Shown: one piece after another, positions 34,054 through 41,229 of the stretch
How positions within the stretch are numbered: position 1 is the first letter of the stretch
Layout of the letters: each line of letters opens with the position of its first letter
Source: Streptomyces glaucescens
GTDB lineage: Bacteria; Actinomycetota; Actinomycetes; Streptomycetales; Streptomycetaceae
DNA length: 64,000 nt
Assembly: GCF_000761215.1 (NCBI RefSeq)
Contig: NZ_CP009438.1
Coordinates: 5,349,501 to 5,413,500 of the forward strand
Direction: 5' to 3'
Translations under genes and position numbers: made by a program
The notes under the pieces: generated by a model
The model's database searches: none
What the model was told of the DNA's origin: nothing
Seen by the model: the letters and a program-made list of their open reading frames with translations, nothing else

Positions 34054-35685
34054 ATGGACGCTGTGACCCAGGTCCCCACCCCCGTCAACGAGCCGGTGCA
34101 CGGCTACGCCCCCGGCTCGCCCGAGCGGGCCCGCCTGGAGGTCAAGCTCAAGGAGCTGGCCGAGAACCCGATCGACCTGCCCTGCACGATCAACGGTGAG
34201 AAGCGCATGGGCGGCGGCGAGGCCTTCCAGGTCGTGCAGCCGCACAACCACAAGGCCGTCCTCGGCACCTACCGCAACGCCACCAGGCAGGACGCGCAGG
34301 ACGCCATCGACGCGGCCCTCGCGGCGGCCCCGGCGTGGCGCGCGCTGTCCTTCGACGACCGCGCGGCGATCATCCTGCGCGCCGCCGAGCTGCTGGCCGG
34401 CCCGTGGCGCGAGACACTGGCCGCCTCCACCATGCTGGGCCAGTCCAAGACCGCCCAGCAGGCCGAGATCGACACCCCCTGCGAGCTGGTCGACTTCTGG
34501 CGCTTCAACGTCCACTACGCCCGCCAGATCCTGGCCGAGCAGCCGCCGGCGAACTCGCCGGGCGTGTGGAACCGCCTGGACCACCGCCCGCTGGAGGGCT
34601 TCGTCTACGCGATCACGCCGTTCAACTTCACGGCCATCGCGGGCAACCTGCCCACCGCCCCGGCCCTCATGGGCAACGTCGTCGTGTGGAAGCCGTCCCC
34701 GACGCAGACCCACGCCGCCGTGCTGCTGATGCAGCTCCTGGAGGAGGCGGGCCTGCCCAAGGGCGTCATCAACCTGGTCACCGGTGACGGCCTGGAGGTC
34801 TCCGAGGTCGCCCTGAACCACCGCGACCTGGCCGGCATCCACTTCACCGGCTCGACCAAGACCTTCCAGTACCTGTGGAAGACGGTCGGCCAGAACATCG
34901 AGAAGTACCGCGCCTACCCGCGCCTGGTCGGCGAGACCGGCGGCAAGGACTTCGTCGTCGCCCACCCGAGCGCCGACCGCGCGATCCTGAAGACCGCCCT
35001 GACCCGCGGCGCGTTCGAGTACCAGGGCCAGAAGTGCTCCGCGACCTCCCGCGCGTACATCCCGGCGTCCATCTGGAACGACGGCTTCAAGGAGGAGTTC
35101 GCCGCCGAGGTGGACTACCTCACCATGGGCGACGTCACCGACCTGTCGAACTTCATCGGCGCCGTCATCGACGAGCGCGCCTTCGCCAAGAACAAGGCCG
35201 CCATCGACCGCGCCAAGAACGACCCGTCGTGCACGATCGTCGCGGGCGGCTCGTACGACGACTCGGTGGGCTACTTCGTCCGGCCGACCGTCATCGAGTG
35301 CACCGACCCGGAGAACGAGGTGTTCACTACCGAGTACTTCGGCCCGATCCTCGCCGTGTACGTCTACGAGGACGACAAGTACGACGAGATGCTGACCCAG
35401 ATGGAGTCGGTCTCCGACTACGCCCTCACCGGTTCGGTCATCGCCAACGACCGCGCGGCGGCGGCGTACACCATGGAGAAGCTGCGCTACGCGGCCGGCA
35501 ACTTCTACATCAACGACAAGTCGACCGGCGCCGTCGTCGGCCAGCAGCCCTTCGGCGGCGGCCGTGCCTCCGGCACCAACGACAAGGCCGGCGCCCCGCA
35601 GAACCTGACGCGCTGGACGCTGACCCGCGCCATCAAGGAGACGCTGGTCCCGCCGACCGACTACGCCTACCCGCACATGGGCTGA
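34054..35685 (+). CDS. pruA: L-glutamate gamma-semialdehyde (P5C) dehydrogenase
   Basis: The 543-residue aldehyde dehydrogenase completes proline catabolism to glutamate. The family signatures are YAITPFNFTAIAGNLPTAP, HFTGSTKTFQ, ETGGKDFVV and the nucleophile Cys328 in YQGQKCSATSR; the C-terminus is QQPFGGGRASGTNDKAG. ATG 34054 has AAGGAG upstream; a longer in-frame opening crosses the upstream gene and is not used. It forms an operon with the proline dehydrogenase and ends at a bidirectional terminator. Confidence 0.96.
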   Translation: MDAVTQVPTPVNEPVHGYAPGSPERARLEVKLKELAENPIDLPCTINGEKRMGGGEAFQVVQPHNHKAVLGTYRNATRQDAQDAIDAALAAAPAWRALSFDDRAAIILRAAELLAGPWRETLAASTMLGQSKTAQQAEIDTPCELVDFWRFNVHYARQILAEQPPANSPGVWNRLDHRPLEGFVYAITPFNFTAIAGNLPTAPALMGNVVVWKPSPTQTHAAVLLMQLLEEAGLPKGVINLVTGDGLEVSEVALNHRDLAGIHFTGSTKTFQYLWKTVGQNIEKYRAYPRLVGETGGKDFVVAHPSADRAILKTALTRGAFEYQGQKCSATSRAYIPASIWNDGFKEEFAAEVDYLTMGDVTDLSNFIGAVIDERAFAKNKAAIDRAKNDPSCTIVAGGSYDDSVGYFVRPTVIECTDPENEVFTTEYFGPILAVYVYEDDKYDEMLTQMESVSDYALTGSVIANDRAAAAYTMEKLRYAAGNFYINDKSTGAVVGQQPFGGGRASGTNDKAGAPQNLTRWTLTRAIKETLVPPTDYAYPHMG

Positions 35686-35702
35686 GCGCCCGCCGGGCAC
35701 TG

Positions 35703-35736
35703 ACGGGCCGGGTCCCCTCCACGGGGCCCGGCCCGT
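35703..35736. terminator. bidirectional terminator between pruA and GNAT gene
   Basis: The 14-bp stem ACGGGCCGGGTCCC / GGGGCCCGGCCCGT (one G-U pair) with a 6-nt loop fills the short gap between two convergent genes. Confidence 0.8.
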
Positions 35737-35744
35737 TCGCCGTC

Positions 35745-36290
35745 TCAGCCGCCCGCACCGCGCGGCCGCGGCAGGCGGTACAGGACGCAGCGGCGCAGCG
35801 GGCCCTCGGGCACCTGCGGGTCGTCGAAGTCGTCCGCCGGGTCGTACGTCATGCCCAGCCGCTCCATCACGGCCCGCGAGCGCCGGTTGGCCGGCACGGT
35901 GACGGCGAGGACCTCCGGCAGGTCCAGCTCGGCGAAGCCGAAGTCCAGGACCGCGCGGGCGGCCTCCGTGGCGTAGCCGTGGCCCCAGGCCGGCCGGGCC
36001 AGCCGCCAGCCCGCCTCCACCCCGGTGAACGGCTGGCCCTCCTCCACCGGATCCAGGCCGGTGAACCCGATGAACTCACCGGTCGCGCGCACCTCGACCG
36101 CCCAGAACCCCCAGCCCCGCGCGTCCAGGTCCGCCTGGAAGCGGGCGGCGCCGGCGTCGGTGCGCTCCCGGCTGGGGGTGCCGGCCAGGTACCGGCGCAC
36201 CTCCGGGTCGGAGTTGAGAGCGGCCCACGGGGCCAGGTCGGACTCCCGCCAGGAGCGGAGCAGCAGACGTTCGGTGCGCAGTTCGGCCAT
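35745..36290 (-). CDS. GNAT N-acetyltransferase (RimJ/RimL type)
   Basis: The 181-residue protein opens MAELRTERLLLRSWRESDLAPWAALNSDPEVRRYL. It continues with the GEFIGFTGLDP strand, GWRLARPAWGHGYATEAARAVLDFGF (acetyl-CoA loop) and VPANRRSRAVMERLGM, a classic RimJ/RimL acetyltransferase of unknown acceptor. ATG 36290 has only a weak RBS. The starts of this gene and the AAC(2')-like gene are 85 bases apart and divergent, so they may share regulation. Confidence 0.88.
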   Translation of the reverse strand: MAELRTERLLLRSWRESDLAPWAALNSDPEVRRYLAGTPSRERTDAGAARFQADLDARGWGFWAVEVRATGEFIGFTGLDPVEEGQPFTGVEAGWRLARPAWGHGYATEAARAVLDFGFAELDLPEVLAVTVPANRRSRAVMERLGMTYDPADDFDDPQVPEGPLRRCVLYRLPRPRGAGG

Positions 36291-36375
36291 GGGCGCACCG
36301 TAGGCCGCCCGGATCGTGCCGGCGACCGAAATAAACCGGGGGAAACCGGCTCCGCCGCTTCGCGATACTGGCGCC

Positions 36376-36912
36376 ATGACCACCGCGCGCACCGCCCACA
36401 CCGCCGACCTCACACCCGCCGGACTCGGCGCCGTGCGCACTCTGTTGCGCGACGCCTTCGACGGCGACTTCTCGGACGAGGACTGGGACCACACCCTGGG
36501 CGGCGTGCACGCCCTGGTCCATGACGAGCGGGGGCTCGCCGCGCACGGGGCGGTGGTGATGCGGCGGGTGCGGTGCGGGGGGCGATGGCTGCGCGTGGGA
36601 TACGTGGAAGGGGTCGCCGTCCGGCGCGACGTCCGGCGGCAGGGCCTCGGCGGCGCGGTGATGGCCGCCCTGGAAGGCGTCATCGCCCGCGCGTACGACC
36701 TCGGTGCCCTCTCCGCCAGCGACGCCGGCGCCGCGCTGTACACCGCGCGCGGCTGGCGGGCGTGGCGGGGCCCGATCAGCGCGCTCGGGCCGGACGGCAT
36801 CGTGCGGCTGCCCGAGGAGGAGGGCTCCACCTACGTGTGGCCGGCGCCGCCGGCGGCGTCCGGCCCGCAGGCCGGGCTGGTCTTCGACTGGCGGGACGGA
36901 GACGTGCTCTGA
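36376..36912 (+). CDS. aminoglycoside 2'-N-acetyltransferase-like protein (AAC(2')-I family)
   Basis: The 178-residue protein aligns from end to end, as I recall it, with mycobacterial AAC(2')-Ic. Matching blocks are AFDGDFSDEDWDHTLGGVHALV, the RVGYVEGVAVRRDVRRQGLGGAVM acetyl-CoA loop, ARAYDLGALSASDAGAALYTARGWRAWRGP and the WRDGDVL end. These enzymes acetylate the 2'-amino group of gentamicin, tobramycin and related drugs; chromosomal copies in non-producers may have housekeeping substrates. ATG 36376 lies ten bases after the GCGATACTG stretch with no obvious RBS, so the message may be leaderless or have a weak site. No resistance or biosynthetic cluster surrounds it. Confidence 0.85.
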   Translation: MTTARTAHTADLTPAGLGAVRTLLRDAFDGDFSDEDWDHTLGGVHALVHDERGLAAHGAVVMRRVRCGGRWLRVGYVEGVAVRRDVRRQGLGGAVMAALEGVIARAYDLGALSASDAGAALYTARGWRAWRGPISALGPDGIVRLPEEEGSTYVWPAPPAASGPQAGLVFDWRDGDVL

Positions 36913-36925
36913 CCTCGCCCGTCTC

Positions 36926-37000
36926 AGATAGTAGGAAGTCCGAGTAATTGTGGAGACAGACGCTCCGTTCTCACCTACTTTTGTAGGAGCCGAACGTCTC
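36926..37000 (+). promoter_or_regulatory. AT-rich structured leader before the 43-aa gene
   Basis: This is a notably AT-rich island for this genome. It contains a CCTAC/GTAGG hairpin with a TTTT loop (36974-36987), enclosed by AGACG/CGTCT arms further out (about 36957-36999). It could be the promoter and 5' leader of the 37132 gene or a small RNA. The rest of 36913-37131 shows no other feature. Confidence 0.4.
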
Positions 37001-37131
37001 GCTCGACCAAGCGATGGGCGCTCGTGAGCCGGGCCCGTGCAGGCAACCCCTGCGGCCCGCGGCTCCCGCCCGACCGGCGTCTCATGGACCCCCTTTCCGC
37101 GCTCCCGCTGTGTCGAAGGAGTCGATTCCCC

Positions 37132-37263
37132 ATGGCCGAGACGACCGTCCGCCGCCGCGTCCGCCACCTCTCCCGTACGACGGAGGCCGACCGCAAGAAC
37201 GCCGCCGCCGCCCTCCAGCGCGCCCTCGACCGCCGGGACAACGGTGGCGAGACCGGCCACTGA
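37132..37263 (+). CDS. 43-aa basic protein
   Basis: ATG 37132 follows an excellent GAAGGAG site. The product starts MAETTVRRRVRHLSRTTEAD, continues as RKNAAAALQRALDRRD, and ends NGGETGH. It is a short Arg-rich helix that looks conserved-type rather than random: third-position GC is high and the frame closes just before leuB. No domain is known to me. It lies 90 bases upstream of leuB and could be co-transcribed, or be a regulatory peptide, although it lacks a run of Leu or Ile codons. Confidence 0.65.
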   Translation: MAETTVRRRVRHLSRTTEADRKNAAAALQRALDRRDNGGETGH

Positions 37264-37353
37264 CCGGTCCGCCGTCCGCCCCCTCCGCCGACGCGCATGT
37301 CCGCATCGCGGACAACGTGTGTCATCCCATGGGACGAGGAGTAGGGTGCCCGC

Positions 37354-38397
37354 ATGTCTCGCAGCATCGATCTCGCAGTGATCCCCGGTGACGGCATCGG
37401 CCAGGAGGTCGTGGCCGAAGGCCTGAAGGTCCTCTCCGCCGTCCTCCCGCAGGATGTGAAGCTGGAGACCAAGGAGTACGACTTCGGCGCCCAGCGGTAC
37501 CACGCCACCGGTGAGACCCTCACCGACGCCGACCTCGACGCCCTGAAGCAGCACGACGCGATCCTGCTCGGCGCCATCGGCGACCCGTCGGTCCCCTCCG
37601 GCGTCCTGGAGCGCGGCTTCCTGCTCAAGCTCCGCTTCGCCTTCGACCACCACGTCAACCTGCGGCCGTCCAAGCTGCTGCCGGGTGTCGCCACCCCGCT
37701 CGCCGGACAGCCGCAGATCGACTTCATCGTGGTGCGCGAGGGCACCGAGGGCCCGTACACGGGCAACGGCGGCACCATCAGGAAGGGCACCGAGCACGAG
37801 GTCGCCACCGAGGTCTCCGTGAACACGGCCTTCGGTGTCGAGCGCGTCGTCCGGGACGCCTTCGCCCGCGCCCAGGCCCGCCCGCGCAAGAAGCTCACCC
37901 TCGTCCACAAGAACAACGTGCTGACCTTCGCCGGTCACCTGTGGACGAACATCTTCAACAAGGTGGCCGAGGAGTACCCGGAGGTCACCACCGAGTACAT
38001 CCACGTCGACGCGGCGACCATCTTCCTGGTCACCCAGCCCGAGCGGTTCGACGTGATCGTCACCGACAACCTCTTCGGCGACATCATCACCGACCTCGCC
38101 GCGGCCGTCTCCGGCGGCATCGGCGTCGCCGCCAGCGGCAACATCAACCCCAGTGGCGAGTTCCCGTCGATGTTCGAGCCCGTGCACGGCTCGGCCCCGG
38201 ACATCGCCGGCCAGGGCAAGGCCGACCCCACCGCCACGGTGCTGTCCGTCGCCCTGCTGCTGCGCCACCTCGGCCTGGAGGCGGAGGCCGCCCGGATCGA
38301 GGAGGCCGTCGCCGCCGACCTCGCCGAACGCGTCGGCAACCCCGCCCGCTCCACCTCGGAGATCGGCGACGCGCTCGCCGTGCGCGTAGCCGGCTGA
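37354..38397 (+). CDS. leuB: 3-isopropylmalate dehydrogenase
   Basis: The 347-residue beta-decarboxylating dehydrogenase makes 2-oxoisocaproate precursor in leucine synthesis. Motifs include VIPGDGIGQEVVAEGLKVL, the REGTEGPYTGNGG substrate loop, LVHKNNVLTFAG, and DNLFGDIITDLAAAVSGGIGVAASGNINP with the metal-binding Asp residues. The cofactor region is EPVHGSAPDIAGQGKADPTAT. It belongs to the short actinobacterial type. ATG 37354 has AGGAG and GGGTG upstream. A 12-bp hairpin terminator follows. Confidence 0.96.
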   Translation: MSRSIDLAVIPGDGIGQEVVAEGLKVLSAVLPQDVKLETKEYDFGAQRYHATGETLTDADLDALKQHDAILLGAIGDPSVPSGVLERGFLLKLRFAFDHHVNLRPSKLLPGVATPLAGQPQIDFIVVREGTEGPYTGNGGTIRKGTEHEVATEVSVNTAFGVERVVRDAFARAQARPRKKLTLVHKNNVLTFAGHLWTNIFNKVAEEYPEVTTEYIHVDAATIFLVTQPERFDVIVTDNLFGDIITDLAAAVSGGIGVAASGNINPSGEFPSMFEPVHGSAPDIAGQGKADPTATVLSVALLLRHLGLEAEAARIEEAVAADLAERVGNPARSTSEIGDALAVRVAG

Positions 38398-38423
38398 CCC
38401 CGGCGCGCCGTTCGAACGTTTTC

Positions 38424-38459
38424 GAAGCCGCCGGGTTCCCCAGGGTGCCCGGCGGCTTC
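38424..38459 (+). terminator. terminator after leuB
   Basis: The perfect 12-bp stem GAAGCCGCCGGG/CCCGGCGGCTTC has a 12-nt loop. The remaining leader to ilvE (38460-38663) holds a GATAAT hexamer near 38537 and a small GGCCG-GAAA-CGGCC tetraloop hairpin but no attenuator-type U-tract. Confidence 0.85.
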
Positions 38460-38663
38460 CGCGTGTCCCCGCCGGGTGTCACCATCGACCCCTGGGCCGC
38501 CTGCACCCCGTTCCTCCCGCCGACCCCCGCGCGCGATAATCGAACGCGGAGCCGCGGAATGAGGGAAAGCTCGGACGTCCTACCACTGGCCGGAAACGGC
38601 CGCCGGTCGGGCGGATCAGCGGACAAGCGGCCCGTCACTACAACCGGTGAAGGACAACCACTC

Positions 38664-39752
38664 ATGACGACGCCCACGATCGAGCTGAAGCCCTCGGCCC
38701 ACCCGCTCTCCGACGCGGAGCGCGAGGCGATCCTCGCCAGCCCCGGTTTCGGCCGCCACTTCACCGACCACATGGTGACGATCAAGTGGACGGAAGGCCG
38801 CGGCTGGCATGACGGGCAGCTCGTGCCGTACGCGCCGATCCCCCTCGACCCGGCCACGACGGTCCTGCACTACGCGCAGGAGATCTTCGAGGGCCTCAAG
38901 GCCTACCGCCAGCCCGACGGCTCCGTCGCCACCTTTCGCCCGGACCAGAACGCCCTGCGCTTCCAGCGCTCCGCGCGCCGGCTCGCGATGCCGGAGCTGC
39001 CGGTCGAGACCTTCGTCGAGGCGTGTGACGCGCTGGTGCGGCAGGACAAGGCGTGGGTGCCGGCGCACGGCGGCGAGGAGTCCCTCTACCTGCGCCCGTT
39101 CATGATCGCCACCGAGGTCGGGCTCGGAGTGAAGCCCGCCAACGAGTACCTGTTCCTGGTGATCGCCTCCCCGGCCGGCGCCTACTTCCCGGGCGGCGTG
39201 AAGCCGGTCTCCATCTGGGTCTCCGAGGACCGCGTGCGCGCCGTCCCCGGCGGCATGGGCGACGCCAAGACCGGCGGCAACTACGCGGCGTCCCTGCTCG
39301 CGCAGGCCGAGGCGGCGGCCAAGGGCTGCGACCAGGTGTGCTACCTCGACGCCGTCGAGCACCAGTGGGTCGAGGAACTGGGCGGCATGAACCTGTACTT
39401 CGTGTACGGGAACAAGATCGTCACCCCCACCCTCACCGGCTCCATCCTCGAAGGCGTCACCCGTGACAGCCTCCTGTCCGTCGCCCGCGACCTCGGCTAC
39501 GAGGCGGAGGAGGGCCGGGTCTCCGTCGACCAGTGGCAGCGCGACTCCGAGAACGGCAGCCTCACCGAGGTGTTCGCCTGCGGCACGGCCGCGGTGATCA
39601 CGCCGGTCGGCACCGTCAAGCGGGCGGGCGCGGAGTGGAAGCAGGGCGGCGGCGAACCCGGCGAGGTCACGCTGCGGCTCCGCCAGGCCCTGCTCGACAT
39701 CCAGCGCGGCACGGCCGAGGACAAGCACGGGTGGATGCACCCGCTCGGCTGA
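38664..39752 (+). CDS. ilvE: branched-chain amino-acid aminotransferase
   Basis: The 362-residue fold-type IV PLP enzyme interconverts Ile/Leu/Val and their 2-oxo acids. The active-site Lys is Lys202 in GGMGDAKTGGNYAASL. Other motifs are LHYAQEIFEGLKAYR, LYLRPFMIATE, EELGGMNLYFV and the FACGTAAVITPVG phosphate loop. ATG 38664 has AAGGA upstream; an in-frame ATG at 38559 would add 35 poorly conserved residues and is not used. It completes the branched-chain set in this window. Confidence 0.96.
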   Translation: MTTPTIELKPSAHPLSDAEREAILASPGFGRHFTDHMVTIKWTEGRGWHDGQLVPYAPIPLDPATTVLHYAQEIFEGLKAYRQPDGSVATFRPDQNALRFQRSARRLAMPELPVETFVEACDALVRQDKAWVPAHGGEESLYLRPFMIATEVGLGVKPANEYLFLVIASPAGAYFPGGVKPVSIWVSEDRVRAVPGGMGDAKTGGNYAASLLAQAEAAAKGCDQVCYLDAVEHQWVEELGGMNLYFVYGNKIVTPTLTGSILEGVTRDSLLSVARDLGYEAEEGRVSVDQWQRDSENGSLTEVFACGTAAVITPVGTVKRAGAEWKQGGGEPGEVTLRLRQALLDIQRGTAEDKHGWMHPLG

Positions 39753-39845
39753 GGCCGCCGGCCGGCCGCGGGCCCGTCGCGCCTGATCGCGCCCGCGCGG
39801 CCGAGCCGCCGTTCGAGCACACCCCCTGAAGGCCCGCTGGGGCCC

Positions 39846-39881
39846 GGGCCGTCGTGGAGCTCCGCTCCCCGGCGGCCCTTT
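39846..39881 (+). terminator. terminator after ilvE
   Basis: Nested stems GGGCCG/CGGCCC and GGAGC/GCTCC with a TCC loop are followed by TTT, about 95 bases after the ilvE stop. Confidence 0.65.
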
Positions 39882-39899
39882 CTGCTGCGGGAGCAGCAC

Positions 39900-40260
39900 A
39901 CTGGACCATTTCCCCCCGCCGCTCCGACAGCGGGAAGCCGCGGCCCCCCGGGTCGGCGTGAGCAGCGGGCCCTCGGACGACGGCAGGGTCACCGCCGGCA
40001 CGCCGGCCACCGCGCCCGGCGCCCACACCCATGCCCCGGTGGCCGGGATGTGCCGGACACGGGCCGCCGTGAACCAGCGGGCCCCGCCGCGCGTCCGGCG
40101 GTTGACCACCCGGAGCGCTTCGATGTCGAGGACGCCACGGCAGCGCACGAAGCCGATGAGGGCGAGGACCGCCGGGCGGTGCCGACGGCGGCGGACCGAG
40201 GCCCACCGGCCGGGTCCGGTGGACGGCGGCCGGCCGAAGGCGGTCACTCCGGGGCGGAGG
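39900..40260 (-). pseudogene. possible decayed PH-domain-type membrane protein
   Basis: The 39753-40524 interval (772 bases) has no convincing intact gene. On the minus strand one frame (passing through 40472 minus multiples of three) reads VLALIGFVRCRGVLDIEALR, VVNRRTRGGARWFTAARVRHI and VTLPSSEGPLLTP. That resembles the C-terminal part of the small bacterial PH-domain membrane proteins common in Streptomyces. The expected N-terminal helices and an in-place stop are missing, and the frame runs on into the antisense of ilvE. I read it as a remnant; it could be chance, because GC-rich antisense frames often look protein-like. Confidence 0.3.
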
Positions 40261-40472
40261 CCGGAGCCGAGCGGGATCGCCACCGGATCGCGGGGGAGTG
40301 CCGAGCTCCTCCGAGCTCTTCGAGCCGGGGGAACCCCGGTCCCCGGCGGCGGTGTCGACTCCACGCTGTTCCATCGGCATGGCTGATCCCCTTCCACGCG
40401 CCGACGGTTTCGAGCGGCGCTCAATGTGACGTGGCTCAAGCTCCTCCGCCCCTGCTTCGGTTGCCAGGACAT

Positions 40473-40499
40473 CAGGTTTAGAGTGATGCTCTAAACCTG
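40473..40499. promoter_or_regulatory. palindromic operator upstream of ureAB
   Basis: CAGGTTTAGAG and CTCTAAACCTG are perfect 11-bp arms around TGATG, 26 bases before the ureAB start. Size and symmetry are those of a TetR-family operator, and a TetR gene ends the downstream operon (44499-45143). Autoregulation of the whole operon is the likely meaning. AT-rich arms in this GC-rich setting make chance unlikely. The arms could also form a hairpin in RNA. Confidence 0.75.
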
Positions 40500-40524
40500 G
40501 GGAAGGCAAGGAGGTGCCCGCGTC

Positions 40525-41229
40525 ATGAGACTGACCCCCACGGAACGTGACCGGCTGCTGCTCTTCGGAGCCGCCGAGCTGGCCCGCGCCCGCCGGGCCC
40601 GCGGTCTGAAGCTCAACGTGCCGGAGGCCACGGCGCTCATCGCGGACACCGTCTGCGAGGCCGCCCGCGACGGAAAGCGCCTCGCCGAGGCCGTCGAGGC
40701 GGCCCGGTCCGTGCTCGGTCCGGACGACGTGCTGCCCGGTGTCGCGGACGTGGTGACGGAGGTGCACGTCGAGGCGGTCTTCGACGACGGCTCCCGGCTG
40801 GCGGTCGTCTCCGAACCCCTCAGGGGCGGGCTGGGCGCGGACGCCCCCGGCGCGCTGCTGCCCGGACCGGAACACGCCGAGCCCGAGCCGGCCGTCCGGC
40901 TGACCGTCACCAACACCGCGGGCGTCCCCATCTCGGTGACCTCGCACTTCCACTTCTTCGAGGCCAACCCGCGGCTCCGCTTCGACCGCGCGGCCGCCTA
41001 TGGCATGCGGCTCGCCGTGCCCGCCGGATCGTCCGTGCGGTTCGGCCCCGGCGAGAGCGCCGACGTGGGCCTCGTGCCGATCGGCGGCGCCCGGATCGCG
41101 ATCGGCTTCGCCGGCCTGGTCGACGGACCGCTGGACGCACCCGGCGCCCGCGAGGAGGCCCTGCGCCGCGCCGCCGCCTGCGGCTACCTCGGCGTACCGG
41201 ACGACACCGAGCAGGAGACCGGACGATGA
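40525..41229 (+). CDS. ureAB: fused urease gamma/beta subunit
   Basis: The 234-residue protein joins the gamma subunit (residues about 1-100, MRLTPTERDRLLLFGAAELARARRARGLKLN...DVLPGVADVV) to the beta subunit (about 105-220, VRLTVTNTAGVPISVTSHFHFFEANPRLRFDR...GMRLAVPAGSSVRFGPGES). Such fusions are known in Streptomyces and in Helicobacter-type ureases. The linker (about residues 113-140) is Ala/Pro/Glu-rich. The GAGGTG-type site is weak but close. The stop overlaps ureC by four bases (ATGA), so the two are coupled. It is the first gene of a probable five-gene operon behind a palindromic operator. No ureDEFG accessory genes are present in the window. Confidence 0.9.
   Translation: MRLTPTERDRLLLFGAAELARARRARGLKLNVPEATALIADTVCEAARDGKRLAEAVEAARSVLGPDDVLPGVADVVTEVHVEAVFDDGSRLAVVSEPLRGGLGADAPGALLPGPEHAEPEPAVRLTVTNTAGVPISVTSHFHFFEANPRLRFDRAAAYGMRLAVPAGSSVRFGPGESADVGLVPIGGARIAIGFAGLVDGPLDAPGAREEALRRAAACGYLGVPDDTEQETGR

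Noticed and set aside
38559..38663. Alternative ilvE start at ATG 38559, or an attenuator leader peptide there
   Set aside because: It is in frame with ilvE, has no stop and no branched-chain codon run, and lacks a downstream U-tract terminator.
39958..40386. Plus-strand 142-codon ORF between ilvE and ureAB
   Set aside because: There is no RBS and the composition is Arg/Pro/Thr-rich without motifs; the minus strand looks more protein-like, as a remnant.
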